A DNA stretch of 64,000 nucleotides, taken from positions 1-64,000 of the forward strand of contig NZ_BCQW01000010.1 of the NCBI RefSeq assembly GCF_001552275.1, in the 5' to 3' direction. The notes beneath the pieces are model-generated. The model ran no database searches. It saw only the letters and a program-made list of their open reading frames with translations, and was not told the origin of the DNA. Below are positions 53,003 to 61,821 of the stretch, piece after piece (the first letter of the stretch is position 1; each line of letters opens with the position of its first letter). This DNA is from Amphibacillus sediminis NBRC 103570. GTDB lineage: Bacteria; Bacillota; Bacilli; Bacillales; Amphibacillaceae. The position numbers were made by a program, and so were the translations under genes.

Positions 53003-54018
53003 GACGAATTCCCCCCTCTTTGCCAGAACCAGCCAAGAATGACGGATACAGCAATTGAACCGACTGTAACAGCAATAAAATGGATAAGATTGTGATCAAT
53101 TAATAAATTCTGTAAGCCCGTTGCCTGGGCGACTCCACGAACAACAACAATGATAGCCGGATGAATCAAATAAATCAGCATAGATAGATCTCGAAAGTAA
53201 ACATAACTTTTACCCTGCCAAAATAGTAATGCTTGAAATAAAAACAACATACATGGCAACAACATGATATACATGCTATCATGACGTTGAACGCCAAGGC
53301 TATGTAGCCACAGCCCTTCACTAAGCATAAGTATGAAAAATATCAGCACACCGATTAGACTTGCCTTGAACGAGATTTCTTTCTTCATTCTGACTAAGCT
53401 TGCCCCGAGTAAAAAGAAAATCGGTGCAAAAAATAGACCATTTCGTGTATAACTAGAAATTTGAAAAATATGTTGGTAAATCGACTCAAAAAATGGAGTT
53501 TCTGCAATAAAGCCATAATAGCTATCACCAAAAAGTCCGATTAAGTATAGAAGAATACCAATGCTAAAGGCAACAGTTGGCTGTAAAAATCTTAACATAA
53601 TCCAAGTAATCAAAGCAGCTAGCATTACAGCTGGTAAGTACCAAAGATGATAAAACGTTCCATCGAATACAAGTGCTTTAACAAAGCTAGCAAGATCCCA
53701 TTCTAGCAAAGTTCCTGTATAAATGTTTAGCGGTAGATAGACGAGTATGGCAACAGCGTATAATACTAATGTTTTTTTCAAGAATTTGCTTAAGCGTGAA
53801 AAAGGTAGCTGGCCCTCTTTCGCTCTAGCAAATAGCAAAAAACCTGATGTCATAAAAAAGAAGGGAACAGCAACTCGTCCGATAATTCGAGTCAAAATAA
53901 AATCTGCTGTTTCATTAATACCTAATAATGGTGATGTATGAATTGCTACAACTAAAACGGCAGCAATTATTCTAAAGTAATCAATTCCTGGATAATTTTT
54001 CTTCGTTACTGCTGTCAT
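52999..54018 (-). CDS. vanTm: VanT membrane domain (acyltransferase-3 fold) as a separate gene
   Basis: A 339-residue membrane protein with about ten TM helices: GIDYFRIIAAVLVVAIHTSP, AVPFFFMTSGFLLF, HLWYLPAVMLAAL, LSMLIYLIHPAIIVVVRG. This is the acyltransferase-3 fold that forms the N-terminal half of VanT, thought to take up L-Ser. The His (HTSP) of the fold is kept. Start at ATG 54018 with GGAGGG 9 bases upstream. It overlaps vanXY upstream and the racemase downstream, each by ATGA. Symbol is used descriptively. Confidence 0.8.
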   Translation of the reverse strand: MTAVTKKNYPGIDYFRIIAAVLVVAIHTSPLLGINETADFILTRIIGRVAVPFFFMTSGFLLFARAKEGQLPFSRLSKFLKKTLVLYAVAILVYLPLNIYTGTLLEWDLASFVKALVFDGTFYHLWYLPAVMLAALITWIMLRFLQPTVAFSIGILLYLIGLFGDSYYGFIAETPFFESIYQHIFQISSYTRNGLFFAPIFFLLGASLVRMKKEISFKASLIGVLIFFILMLSEGLWLHSLGVQRHDSMYIMLLPCMLFLFQALLFWQGKSYVYFRDLSMLIYLIHPAIIVVVRGVAQATGLQNLLIDHNLIHFIAVTVGSIAVSVILGWFWQRGGNSS

Positions 54019-54779
54019 TCTTTCTCCCTCCATACGGTTACTACTACACCATCTTGATTATTACCAGAGACTTGATAAGCCACACCATCTGGAATTTCTA
54101 TGATCGTTGGCTGGTGATCATTCACCGCTGTATAACCTATTTCATAAACTTGTTTATCTGATTCAAAGCATAAGGGCTGATTAGCGAAGGAAAATGACTT
54201 AAGATACTCGGTATATTCTTCTAATGTTAGCCTTTTATCTGTGATAATTCTTGAATGCGGAAAGCCGACATAACGAAAATGCCATGGTTCATGACCAATC
54301 TGCGTAATCGCTTCAGCCCAAGCAGGATACCTCTCTATAAAGCCGTATTCAATCGCTAGCTCTCTGAAACGCCCACAAATTCCCGTGTAAGGAAAGTCAG
54401 GGCAAATAAAATCAATCTCTGCTTTGGCTTCAGCAAGGTCAATTGCTAAACCGGTTTGATGTTCACTACAGCCCGGTAAAGCGACGAACTTTTCGGTAAA
54501 AGCTCGACCATGTTCTTCCAAGCATTGTTGGTAAATCATTTCTTGTTCTTGATAGGAACGATAACCACTAACGGGCAGAACCTGATCAGCACAATCTAGT
54601 ACAGCTGTAATATTTGCCAACATAATCGCTGCTTGTTGATCCAGTAAAATCTCTCCAAAGTCTGATCGGATCGGTACAAGCTTGTTTGACGTGACCTTTC
54701 CGCTTACAGGGTGTGATGCATTTGCAAGGACTAAATAGCCTTTCGTGATGTCGCTTTTTTCAAAAACTAGAGTGTTCAT
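54015..54779 (-). CDS. vanXY: D,D-peptidase VanXY (VanY-type fold)
   Basis: A 254-residue zinc D,D-peptidase. Ligands His107 and Asp114 (SEHQTGLAIDL), catalytic Glu164 and ligand His167 (HEPWHFRYVGF), plus Arg74 in SGYRSYQEQ. VanXY proteins remove D-Ala-D-Ala dipeptide and the terminal D-Ala of precursors so that only D-Ala-D-Ser precursors remain. No signal peptide, as expected for cytosolic VanXY. The start codon overlaps the vanG stop (ATGA). The last 60 residues are less conserved. Confidence 0.85.
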   Translation of the reverse strand: MNTLVFEKSDITKGYLVLANASHPVSGKVTSNKLVPIRSDFGEILLDQQAAIMLANITAVLDCADQVLPVSGYRSYQEQEMIYQQCLEEHGRAFTEKFVALPGCSEHQTGLAIDLAEAKAEIDFICPDFPYTGICGRFRELAIEYGFIERYPAWAEAITQIGHEPWHFRYVGFPHSRIITDKRLTLEEYTEYLKSFSFANQPLCFESDKQVYEIGYTAVNDHQPTIIEIPDGVAYQVSGNNQDGVVVTVWREKE

Positions 54780-55822
54780 GAGCCTACCGCTAGTTCAATT
54801 AATTGATTGACAATTTGCTCATAGCTCATCCCAATCCCTTTCAGCATATTGGGATAACGGCTGTAAGTTGAAAAGCCAGGAATAGTGTTAACCTCATTGA
54901 AGACAATTTCTTGATCTGGTGTTAAAAATAAATCAACTCTTGCAAATCCCGAACATCCTAGTGTCCGATAAATAATTTCAGCAGCCTGTTTGACTCGATT
55001 AGCTACCTCGCGATTAATTCTTGCTGGCAAATGAATTTTGGCTGTTTTGAGTGTATATTTTTCTGTATAATCAAAAAAGCCATCAACTAGTTCGATTTCA
55101 TCTATTTCACCAAGGGTAAGAGTTTCATTCCCTAGTACCGCACAGCCAACTTCAAAGCCATTAATTCCTTCCTCAATAATCACCTTGCTATCATGCTCAA
55201 AAGCCGTTTCTACTGCTTTCGCTAACTCTTCTTTTGCTAATACCTTGGTAATCCCAAATGATGACCCCGCATTAACAGGCTTAACAAACAATGGGTAGCC
55301 CAAATGACTGACTTTATTCAACAGCTCATCCTCTGACAACTTGTCATAAATCACAATCGATTCCGGAACCTTGATCCCAGCCGTTTTTACAAGCTTATGG
55401 GCAAGATCTTTATCCATACAAAGAGCAGAACTCAGTGTATTACAGCCTACATATGGAATCCCTGCTAACTCTAATAAACCCTGAATCGTACCATCTTCAC
55501 CATTTTTCCCATGCAAAACAGGAAAAGCAACATCAATGGGCATTGTCGTTATGGTGTCATTCTTGAATACTAGCAGACCTTTCGTTTTGCGGTCAGGGGA
55601 AATAACTACAGGAACACATGAAGTAGAATCTTGCCACCATGTATCATTCTTAATGGCTTCGATATCTCCTGAGTATTTGAACCATTCACCTTGACGTGTA
55701 ATTCCAATTAAAATAAGCTTGTTCTCTTTTAAATTAATACTATTAATAATTGAATAAGCGGATTGAAGAGAAACCTGATATTCACCAGAATGTCCCCCAA
55801 ACAAAACTGCGACTGTTTTCAT
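54776..55822 (-). CDS. vanG: D-alanine:D-serine ligase, VanG type
   Basis: A 348-residue ATP-grasp ligase. Seen: VAVLFGGHSGEYQVSLQSAY, FPVLHGKNGEDGTIQGLLEL, GCNTLSSALCMDKDLAHKL, FVKPVNAGSSFGITKV, NGFEVGCAVLGNETL, VDGFFDYTEKYTLK, and FNEVNTIPGFSTYSRYPNM. These run closely parallel to VanG, which makes D-Ala-D-Ser. It is distinct from a housekeeping Ddl by the operon: vanXY and vanT follow with overlapping starts. No vanRS regulators, vanU, vanY or vanW are adjacent. ATG with AAAGGGTG 8 bases upstream. Confidence 0.87.
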   Translation of the reverse strand: MKTVAVLFGGHSGEYQVSLQSAYSIINSINLKENKLILIGITRQGEWFKYSGDIEAIKNDTWWQDSTSCVPVVISPDRKTKGLLVFKNDTITTMPIDVAFPVLHGKNGEDGTIQGLLELAGIPYVGCNTLSSALCMDKDLAHKLVKTAGIKVPESIVIYDKLSEDELLNKVSHLGYPLFVKPVNAGSSFGITKVLAKEELAKAVETAFEHDSKVIIEEGINGFEVGCAVLGNETLTLGEIDEIELVDGFFDYTEKYTLKTAKIHLPARINREVANRVKQAAEIIYRTLGCSGFARVDLFLTPDQEIVFNEVNTIPGFSTYSRYPNMLKGIGMSYEQIVNQLIELAVGS

Positions 55823-55921
55823 GATGTTTACACCCTTTACTCTATTTTTTTATTAATCTCTTAACTATAGTTGTTCTAATTAAAATGACGAAAGATTAAT
55901 GATAAAGGTTTCATTTCTTTG

Positions 55922-55950
55922 ATCATATCGATTATGTATAGAAATGTCTA
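55922..55950 (-). promoter_or_regulatory. Candidate van operon promoter
   Basis: Minus strand: -35 TAGACA (55945-55950), 17-bp spacer, -10 TATGAT (55922-55927). The leader of about 90 bases contains the palindrome AACTATAGTT (55863-55872). Confidence 0.5.
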
Positions 55951-56105
55951 ATCATCTGATAGACTATGTTTCTCCTAGTTGACAAGTTTGGACTTAGCAT
56001 GTCATGAGATTGGTTCGCACAATTTCGCACGATTAAACACAAAATAAACCAAGAAGGCAAAAACGTGGTTACGTTCTGCCCTTGGTTAATTTAGCAAGAT
56101 CCTTT

Positions 56106-58223
56106 TTATTCTTGTCCTTTTGTCACGACAATCTGGTTTTTCTCTAAGTTCACTTTAATTAACTTAACATCCTCTTCTTCTAAAAGTAAATCAGTAATGC
56201 CATCCTCAACCGTTTCTTGAAGAACGCGTCTAAGTGGTCGAGCACCGAAGTTCGGATCATAGCCTTTTTCTGCTAAATACGCCTTGGCCTCCTCCGCCAC
56301 TTCTAGCTGATAGCCTTGTTGGTCCAAACGTTGATCTAGCTCGCTCAACATTAAGTCAACGATTTTAACTAAATCAGATTGTTCTAAGGCTTGGAATGGA
56401 ATAATCGCATCAAAGCGATTTAAAAACTCAGGTTTAAAATAGTCTCTTAAGTTCTCTAATGTGGATACTGCTTCATTATTATTTTGAGTAAACCCTAATT
56501 GATTTCTCTTTAAAGCTGTCCCAGCATTACTTGTCATGATAATCACTGTATCCTTAAAGTTAACTGTTCGACCTTGACTATCGGTTAAGTGACCATCCTC
56601 CATAATTTGTAGAAACATGTGTTGCACATCAGGATGGGCCTTCTCAATCTCATCAAGTAAAATTAAACTATAAGGTTTACGACGAACTTTCTCAGTTAAC
56701 TGACCAGCCTCCTCATGGCCGATATAGCCGGGAGGTGAGCCAATGATCTTAGCAACGGCATGTTTCTCCATATATTCACTCATATCAAGGCGAATTAAGG
56801 CATCTTTTGTTCCAAACAGCTCTTCTGCTAACACCTTCGTCAATTCCGTTTTCCCGACACCTGTTGGCCCAACAAATAAGAACGAACCAATCGGCCGGTC
56901 TGCCGATTTTAAACCAGCTCGACTTCGACGAATCGCTTTGGCAAGCTTAGTCACTGCATGTTCTTGACCAATTACCTTAGAAGCCAGCTGTTCTTTAAGG
57001 TTTTTCATTTTAGCCTGTTCATCTGCTTGCATCTTTTTAACGGGAATCCCCGTTTTTTCCTCGATAATCGTTTGGATCTCTTCAACCGTTACTTCAGCTG
57101 AAGGCTTTTGCTCTGCTTCTGCAAGTTTTTTCTCAAGCTTAAGCTCTTGGTGACGTAAGTTAGCAGCACGCTCATAATCTTCCTGTTCAGCTGCTGCTTC
57201 TTTTTCTTTCGCAATCTCAGCTAAACGTGCTTCGATCATAGATTTATCTGATTCAGCATGTACCAAGTTTAGCCGAGCACCTGCTTCATCAATTAAATCA
57301 ATCGCTTTATCTGGTAAGAAGCGATCTTGAATATAGCGTTTTGATAATAGAACGGCTTGTTCGATTACCTCATCGTTATAAGTAACATGATGATAAGCCT
57401 GATAGCGATCTTTAATACCTTGTAAGATTGCAATGGCTTCTGCTGTTGAAGGTTCTTGTACCATGATAGGTTGAAAGCGACGTTCAAGTGCCGCATCCTT
57501 CTCAATTTGACGATATTCTTTTAATGTGGTTGCACCAATCAATTGCAGTTCGCCACGAGCTAAGGCTGGTTTTAGAATATTCCCCGCATCCATCTGTGAA
57601 CTTTCCGCGGTACCGGCACCAACCAATAAGTGAATTTCGTCAACAAACAGAATAACATTATTTCGTTGTTGGAGTTCTTGGACAAGCTGTTTCATGCGCT
57701 CCTCAAATTGGCCACGAATACCAGTGTTGGCAACTAATGAAGCAACATCTAGCAAATAGACTTCTTTCTTCGCTAATTTCTGTGGCACCTTACCTTCAAC
57801 AATTTTCAGAGCTAGTCCTTCTGCAATAGCTGTCTTCCCTACACCGGGCTCCCCGATTAAAACTGGGTTGTTTTTATTTCGTCTATTTAAAGTTTCGATC
57901 ACACGTTTTACTTCCTGCTCTCGTCCGATAACAGGATCGATTAATCCAGCTTTTGCAGCATCCGTTAAATTACGGCCAAGATGATCGATTAGACCGCCTC
58001 TGCCTTTTTGGCGTTTGGCTTGGTTAACTTTAGTTTGGTTAGCTTGTTGCTGAGCCCCAAACATCCCTTCACCTTGGTTGCCAAAAAAGCCTGAGGGATT
58101 CATGGATTGTTGTCTAATTTCAGCAAAGCAGGTATCACACACATGTAAGTGTTCGGTATATTGATTTATTTGAAGTGTTACATCTATTGTTGCAGGACGG
58201 GTTTGACATTTTTGACAATTCAT
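56106..58223 (-). CDS. clpE: ATP-dependent Clp protease ATP-binding subunit ClpE
   Basis: A 705-residue HSP100 unfoldase. N-terminal zinc finger Cys3-x2-Cys6...Cys29-x2-Cys32 marks ClpE. AAA-1 has GEPGVGKTA and FVDEIH; a UVR-like coiled coil (about 330-370) follows; AAA-2 has GPTGVGKTE and LLDEIEKAH; then the ClpB D2-small domain ([11 protein letters not shown]). It works with ClpP in removing misfolded proteins. ATG follows AAGGAGG by 9 bases. CtsR sites overlap the promoter, so it belongs to the class III heat-shock regulon. Confidence 0.96.
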   Translation of the reverse strand: MNCQKCQTRPATIDVTLQINQYTEHLHVCDTCFAEIRQQSMNPSGFFGNQGEGMFGAQQQANQTKVNQAKRQKGRGGLIDHLGRNLTDAAKAGLIDPVIGREQEVKRVIETLNRRNKNNPVLIGEPGVGKTAIAEGLALKIVEGKVPQKLAKKEVYLLDVASLVANTGIRGQFEERMKQLVQELQQRNNVILFVDEIHLLVGAGTAESSQMDAGNILKPALARGELQLIGATTLKEYRQIEKDAALERRFQPIMVQEPSTAEAIAILQGIKDRYQAYHHVTYNDEVIEQAVLLSKRYIQDRFLPDKAIDLIDEAGARLNLVHAESDKSMIEARLAEIAKEKEAAAEQEDYERAANLRHQELKLEKKLAEAEQKPSAEVTVEEIQTIIEEKTGIPVKKMQADEQAKMKNLKEQLASKVIGQEHAVTKLAKAIRRSRAGLKSADRPIGSFLFVGPTGVGKTELTKVLAEELFGTKDALIRLDMSEYMEKHAVAKIIGSPPGYIGHEEAGQLTEKVRRKPYSLILLDEIEKAHPDVQHMFLQIMEDGHLTDSQGRTVNFKDTVIIMTSNAGTALKRNQLGFTQNNNEAVSTLENLRDYFKPEFLNRFDAIIPFQALEQSDLVKIVDLMLSELDQRLDQQGYQLEVAEEAKAYLAEKGYDPNFGARPLRRVLQETVEDGITDLLLEEEDVKLIKVNLEKNQIVVTKGQE

Positions 58224-58251
58224 AAAAGCTTTCCTCCTTCTGATTGATTAG

Positions 58252-58300
58252 TTTGACTATCTTTGACTTTAAGTATACTTTGACCTTTTTTGACTTTCAA
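58252..58300 (-). promoter_or_regulatory. clpE promoter with two CtsR boxes
   Basis: Minus strand: -35 TTGAAA (58295-58300), 17-bp spacer, -10 TATACT (58272-58277). The spacer is filled by AGTCAAA-AAA-GGTCAAA (58279-58295); a second box, AGTCAAA-GAT-AGTCAAA (58252-58268), lies over the start. Both fit the CtsR heptad repeat RGTCAAA-N3-RGTCAAA. Confidence 0.9.
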
Positions 58301-58437
58301 GTATTTTGCTTTTATTTTTTAAAAAAATTCAAACGTTAACCCCGTGTGCCTAAATTATGATATGATTAATATTAGAAAACTTCGCTTGTCGTCTTGATGG
58401 CAAAGCCATCGTTTTGCTTCTACTACAATCGATCATT

Positions 58438-58690
58438 TTTTATCGCAGTGTAACTGTCTGGGGCTGCGATTACTCGCCACATCGAAGGGCTTTTGTAAGA
58501 CTCCAACTTCAGGAAATAAGAGAACACGGCATGTCTAAGTGGGAGATTCAACAGCCAGTAATGGCCCGATTGGTTCAACTAACGTTCAGTGGTAAGAAAG
58601 GAAGCTGACTAAGTTCGGACGTCGTGTCGCAACGCCTGCACGAGCACATCCTATGCGGCGAAACCCCCACTGAACGAAGGTTCGCGTTAT
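58438..58690 (+). mobile_element. R1 element copy K (long form, opposite orientation)
   Basis: Begins after TTTTTTAT with CGCAGTGTAACTG and ends GCGTTAT at 58690; variable loop present. It lies 35 bases before the TPR gene and could carry its promoter or leader. A short hairpin GATGGC/GCCATC followed by GTTTTG precedes it. Confidence 0.8.
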
Positions 58691-58725
58691 ACATTCTAAT
58701 AGTATAAATAAGGAGGCAAACACAC

Positions 58726-60087
58726 ATGCAATGTAAGCTAAAAAGTCACAATGAAGTGATATCTCTAACAGTTAGTCGGCTTTTCCTCTACCACCAATGC
58801 AAGCTTGTGTTAGCTCAAGATTATGAAGGCTCCAAATACTTTCTTGTTTTTCATAAGGATCAATTTATTCATGCACTCAAGTTAGACAAGCTTAAACCAC
58901 ATCATTTTCTTGATCGTGCTCGTCGAGCTGGTCTGTCTATCCCCGGCAATCAACCAGTTATTCGTGCTTTACTTAACCAAAAAACCTTTAATCATTTATC
59001 AATTAATCAGCTAAAACATAAATTCAAGCTGCATCAAGGCAACCCCAATATTGATCAAGTGATTATCCAGTCTTATTTTGACCAAGTCCTTCCGACCAAT
59101 GATATTGTTCATGCTTTTAAACAATGTTTTTTAGCCTATCGACGTAACGGCAATATGCAAAAAGCATATCAAGTACTACTTGCCTTAAAGGTTTATCAAC
59201 CAGATAACTCCTTTGCCAAGGACATGCTTACTTCAGTTGACTTTCAACGCTACCACCACGATTATACAGATCCAAACCAATTAAAATTCATTGACCCTTA
59301 CTTTTATGAACAACAATGTTACCATCCTCTCAACATCGATCAACTTAGTCATTTTCTAAAAGAACAAAACCGACAAATTGATTTAGCTATCTTAGCAACC
59401 TATAGACTTACAACAACATTTTCATCAGATAGTTGGGAAATTTACCAATCCTTTCTTAACTTATGTCCTTCCAACCAACAGCTAATTGCACTTGCTCAAT
59501 TGTTAAAATTAAATCCTAGCTTATTACAACATGATATTTTTGCTAAGGCGATCTTAGCAAGGTCATCTGCCGATCAATATGTCAAAATTGTGACGAGAAG
59601 ACAGTATCCTCATCCTATTGATAATGAAGCATTTGTTGAGGCGATTGCCCAAGCCTCCCCAACTACCAAACGCGCCTTATTAGCAAAACAGGAACGCCTG
59701 ATAGCGATAACTAAATCCCTATCAGCTCACGATATTGAACAAATAATTAAGCCAATCCTTGCCTCGGCTCTGGAATCAGAATCAATGGATTCATTAATGG
59801 ATTGGCTTGAGCCATTTGATCAGCAGTCCCTGTTAAAGCTTCACCATATCTTAGCAAAAATAAAACAACTTAAAGACGATCCTGATCATCAATTAGAGCT
59901 GGCAGACCTGTACCTATCGTTTAATCAGCTAGAACCAGCGATAAACTGTCTTAAATGGGAGCTGGAGCTTAATCCTGCTAATGAAAAAGCTCTAAAACAG
60001 CTCATTACATTATTAAAGCAAGACAACAAAAACCACGAGGCAGATGCTTATCAAGAACAGTTAATTCAATTAACAAAATATCACTAG
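58726..60087 (+). CDS. TPR-repeat protein of unknown function
   Basis: A 453-residue protein. An N-terminal beta-rich segment (about 1-60, KYFLVFHKDQFIHALKL) is followed by helical repeats; the best TPR-like units are at about 125-165 (FKQCFLAYRRNGNMQKAYQV) and 385-445 (ELADLYLSFNQLEPAINCLK, ELELNPANEKALKQLITLL). No signal peptide or TM helix. I recognise no named family. The start ATG follows AAGGAGG by 7 bases. It lies 75 bases upstream of ppx and probably shares its transcript, hinting at a role with polyphosphate. Confidence 0.7.
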   Translation: MQCKLKSHNEVISLTVSRLFLYHQCKLVLAQDYEGSKYFLVFHKDQFIHALKLDKLKPHHFLDRARRAGLSIPGNQPVIRALLNQKTFNHLSINQLKHKFKLHQGNPNIDQVIIQSYFDQVLPTNDIVHAFKQCFLAYRRNGNMQKAYQVLLALKVYQPDNSFAKDMLTSVDFQRYHHDYTDPNQLKFIDPYFYEQQCYHPLNIDQLSHFLKEQNRQIDLAILATYRLTTTFSSDSWEIYQSFLNLCPSNQQLIALAQLLKLNPSLLQHDIFAKAILARSSADQYVKIVTRRQYPHPIDNEAFVEAIAQASPTTKRALLAKQERLIAITKSLSAHDIEQIIKPILASALESESMDSLMDWLEPFDQQSLLKLHHILAKIKQLKDDPDHQLELADLYLSFNQLEPAINCLKWELELNPANEKALKQLITLLKQDNKNHEADAYQEQLIQLTKYH

Positions 60088-60162
60088 TTAACAGAATCGC
60101 GATTGAGAACATTCAACGGTGGTATACTCTAACTACGATTCAAGATTAAGCAGGTGATAAGG

Positions 60163-61701
60163 ATGTCAAAGACTAATCAAGGTGAGCATGTTGCTATTAT
60201 CGATATTGGTTCTAATACAATACGCCTTGTTATTTATCAAATAGGAAAAAGCAGACGTTTTTATGAGGTAGAAAACATCAAAACAGCGGCAAGGCTACGT
60301 AATCACTTAGATAAGCAGAGCTTCCTAACTGAACCAGGAATTGATATGCTCATGACTACGTTACAAGAATTTGCGGAGGTGCTTATTCCATATTCACTGA
60401 AGCACTTTGCATGTGTGGCAACAGCTACCATCCGTCAAGCAAAGAATCAACATGAATTAATAAGCTTAATAAAAAAAGAGTTAAACTGGGATATGCGCAT
60501 TCTTACCGAGGAAGAAGAGGCTTACTATGGTTATCTTGCTATCGCCAATTCTACCTCAATTGATGAAGGCATCACTGTTGATATGGGGGGTGGAAGTACA
60601 GAGGTCACCTATTTTAAAAATCGGCAACTCATAGCTGCCCACAGCTTCTCTTTTGGTACATTAACTTTAGCTTCATTATTAGATCAATCACCTGATCAAA
60701 CTAAGAACTTACAGCTTATTCAAGAATTTATCAAACCCCATTTCGAGTCATTGCCTTGGCTTCGTGGTCGGCATATTCCTCTAATTGCTATTGGTGGTAG
60801 TGCTCGCAACTTAGCTCAATTAGATCAAAGCATTAAAGCCTATCCTATGGCTGGTTTACATCAATACCAAATGGATAAATCTGATATTGAACATATTCTT
60901 ACTTATTTAATGACGCTTCCCGCATCAAAGCTTACAAAGCTTGAAGGATTATCAAGTGACCGATCCGATATTATTATTCCTGCGATCAAAACGTTTTTAA
61001 TATTATTTCAAACCTGTGCGGCAAATCGTTTTATTTTAAGCCAGAAGGGGTTAAGGGAAGGCATCACTTATCAATGGCTTTTAAAGGATCAGCCCAATCA
61101 CCTTCTCCCTAGTGTCGTTGAAAAAAGTATCGAAGAGCTTGTTCATGATTTTGATCTGTCCATTAACCAAATTGAACATATTCATGTTTTAACGAAAAAA
61201 TGGTTTGATTGGCTTGTAAAGAAGGAGTTAACCCCATTAGAGCAGGCAGATTGGTTACTACTCAAGCGCGCTGCCTATATCTTTAATCTTGGCAAATATA
61301 TTGATAGGGAATCGAGCGCCCAGCATAGCTTTTATCTAATAACAAACCGCACGATAGATGGGTTAACGCATCTAGAACGCTTAAAGATTGCTTTAATTGC
61401 TTCATTTAAAAATAAAACATTATTTAGACAGTTTAGCAGGCCTTATCAAAATTGGTTAACAGCACACGAACGAAAAAAACTCAGATTCCTTGGAGCGCTA
61501 CTCCATTTTACGTACTGCTTAGATGCAACAAAACGTCAAGTCATCACTGATTTTAAGCTAGCTGATCAAGGGTCAGTCATTCAAATGACTCTCTATTGTC
61601 GAAAGAATTTTAATGCTGAAGTGTATAATTGCGAAAAACAGAAGAAGCATATAGAACGAGAACTCAATAAAGAGCTGATCTTAAATTTCCAGCCTATATA
61701 G
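60163..61701 (+). CDS. ppx: Exopolyphosphatase/guanosine pentaphosphatase Ppx/GppA
   Basis: A 512-residue actin-like-fold phosphatase. Seen: AIIDIGSNTIRLVIY (phosphate 1), VATATIRQAKN, LTEEEEAYYGYLA, VDMGGGSTEVTYF (phosphate 2), and IGGSARNLAQ. The C-terminal helical HD-like domain is present. Ppx removes terminal phosphates from polyphosphate; some members also hydrolyse pppGpp. The ATG at 60163 follows AGGTGAT by 4 bases; a GTG three codons earlier is possible. It is followed by ppk. Confidence 0.92.
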   Translation: MSKTNQGEHVAIIDIGSNTIRLVIYQIGKSRRFYEVENIKTAARLRNHLDKQSFLTEPGIDMLMTTLQEFAEVLIPYSLKHFACVATATIRQAKNQHELISLIKKELNWDMRILTEEEEAYYGYLAIANSTSIDEGITVDMGGGSTEVTYFKNRQLIAAHSFSFGTLTLASLLDQSPDQTKNLQLIQEFIKPHFESLPWLRGRHIPLIAIGGSARNLAQLDQSIKAYPMAGLHQYQMDKSDIEHILTYLMTLPASKLTKLEGLSSDRSDIIIPAIKTFLILFQTCAANRFILSQKGLREGITYQWLLKDQPNHLLPSVVEKSIEELVHDFDLSINQIEHIHVLTKKWFDWLVKKELTPLEQADWLLLKRAAYIFNLGKYIDRESSAQHSFYLITNRTIDGLTHLERLKIALIASFKNKTLFRQFSRPYQNWLTAHERKKLRFLGALLHFTYCLDATKRQVITDFKLADQGSVIQMTLYCRKNFNAEVYNCEKQKKHIERELNKELILNFQPI

Positions 61702-61821
61702 CGTGAGTAGCGCAAAAACTAGCCAACAAAGAGATGCGACGCTTATCATTTGATACGTTTTTGAACTACCTATACAGCATGATTAGTCAGAAATACAATT
61801 TTTACACAAAGGGGAGATAGT

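Noticed and set aside
58203-58223. Third CtsR-like site at the clpE start codon
   Set aside because: The two GTCAAA units are spaced by 2 instead of 3 bases and are explained by the zinc-finger codons for Cys-Gln-Lys-Cys-Gln.
3590-58690. Repeated units considered as a CRISPR array
   Set aside because: Copies are 150-255 bp, widely dispersed, in both orientations, with no regular spacers and no cas genes.
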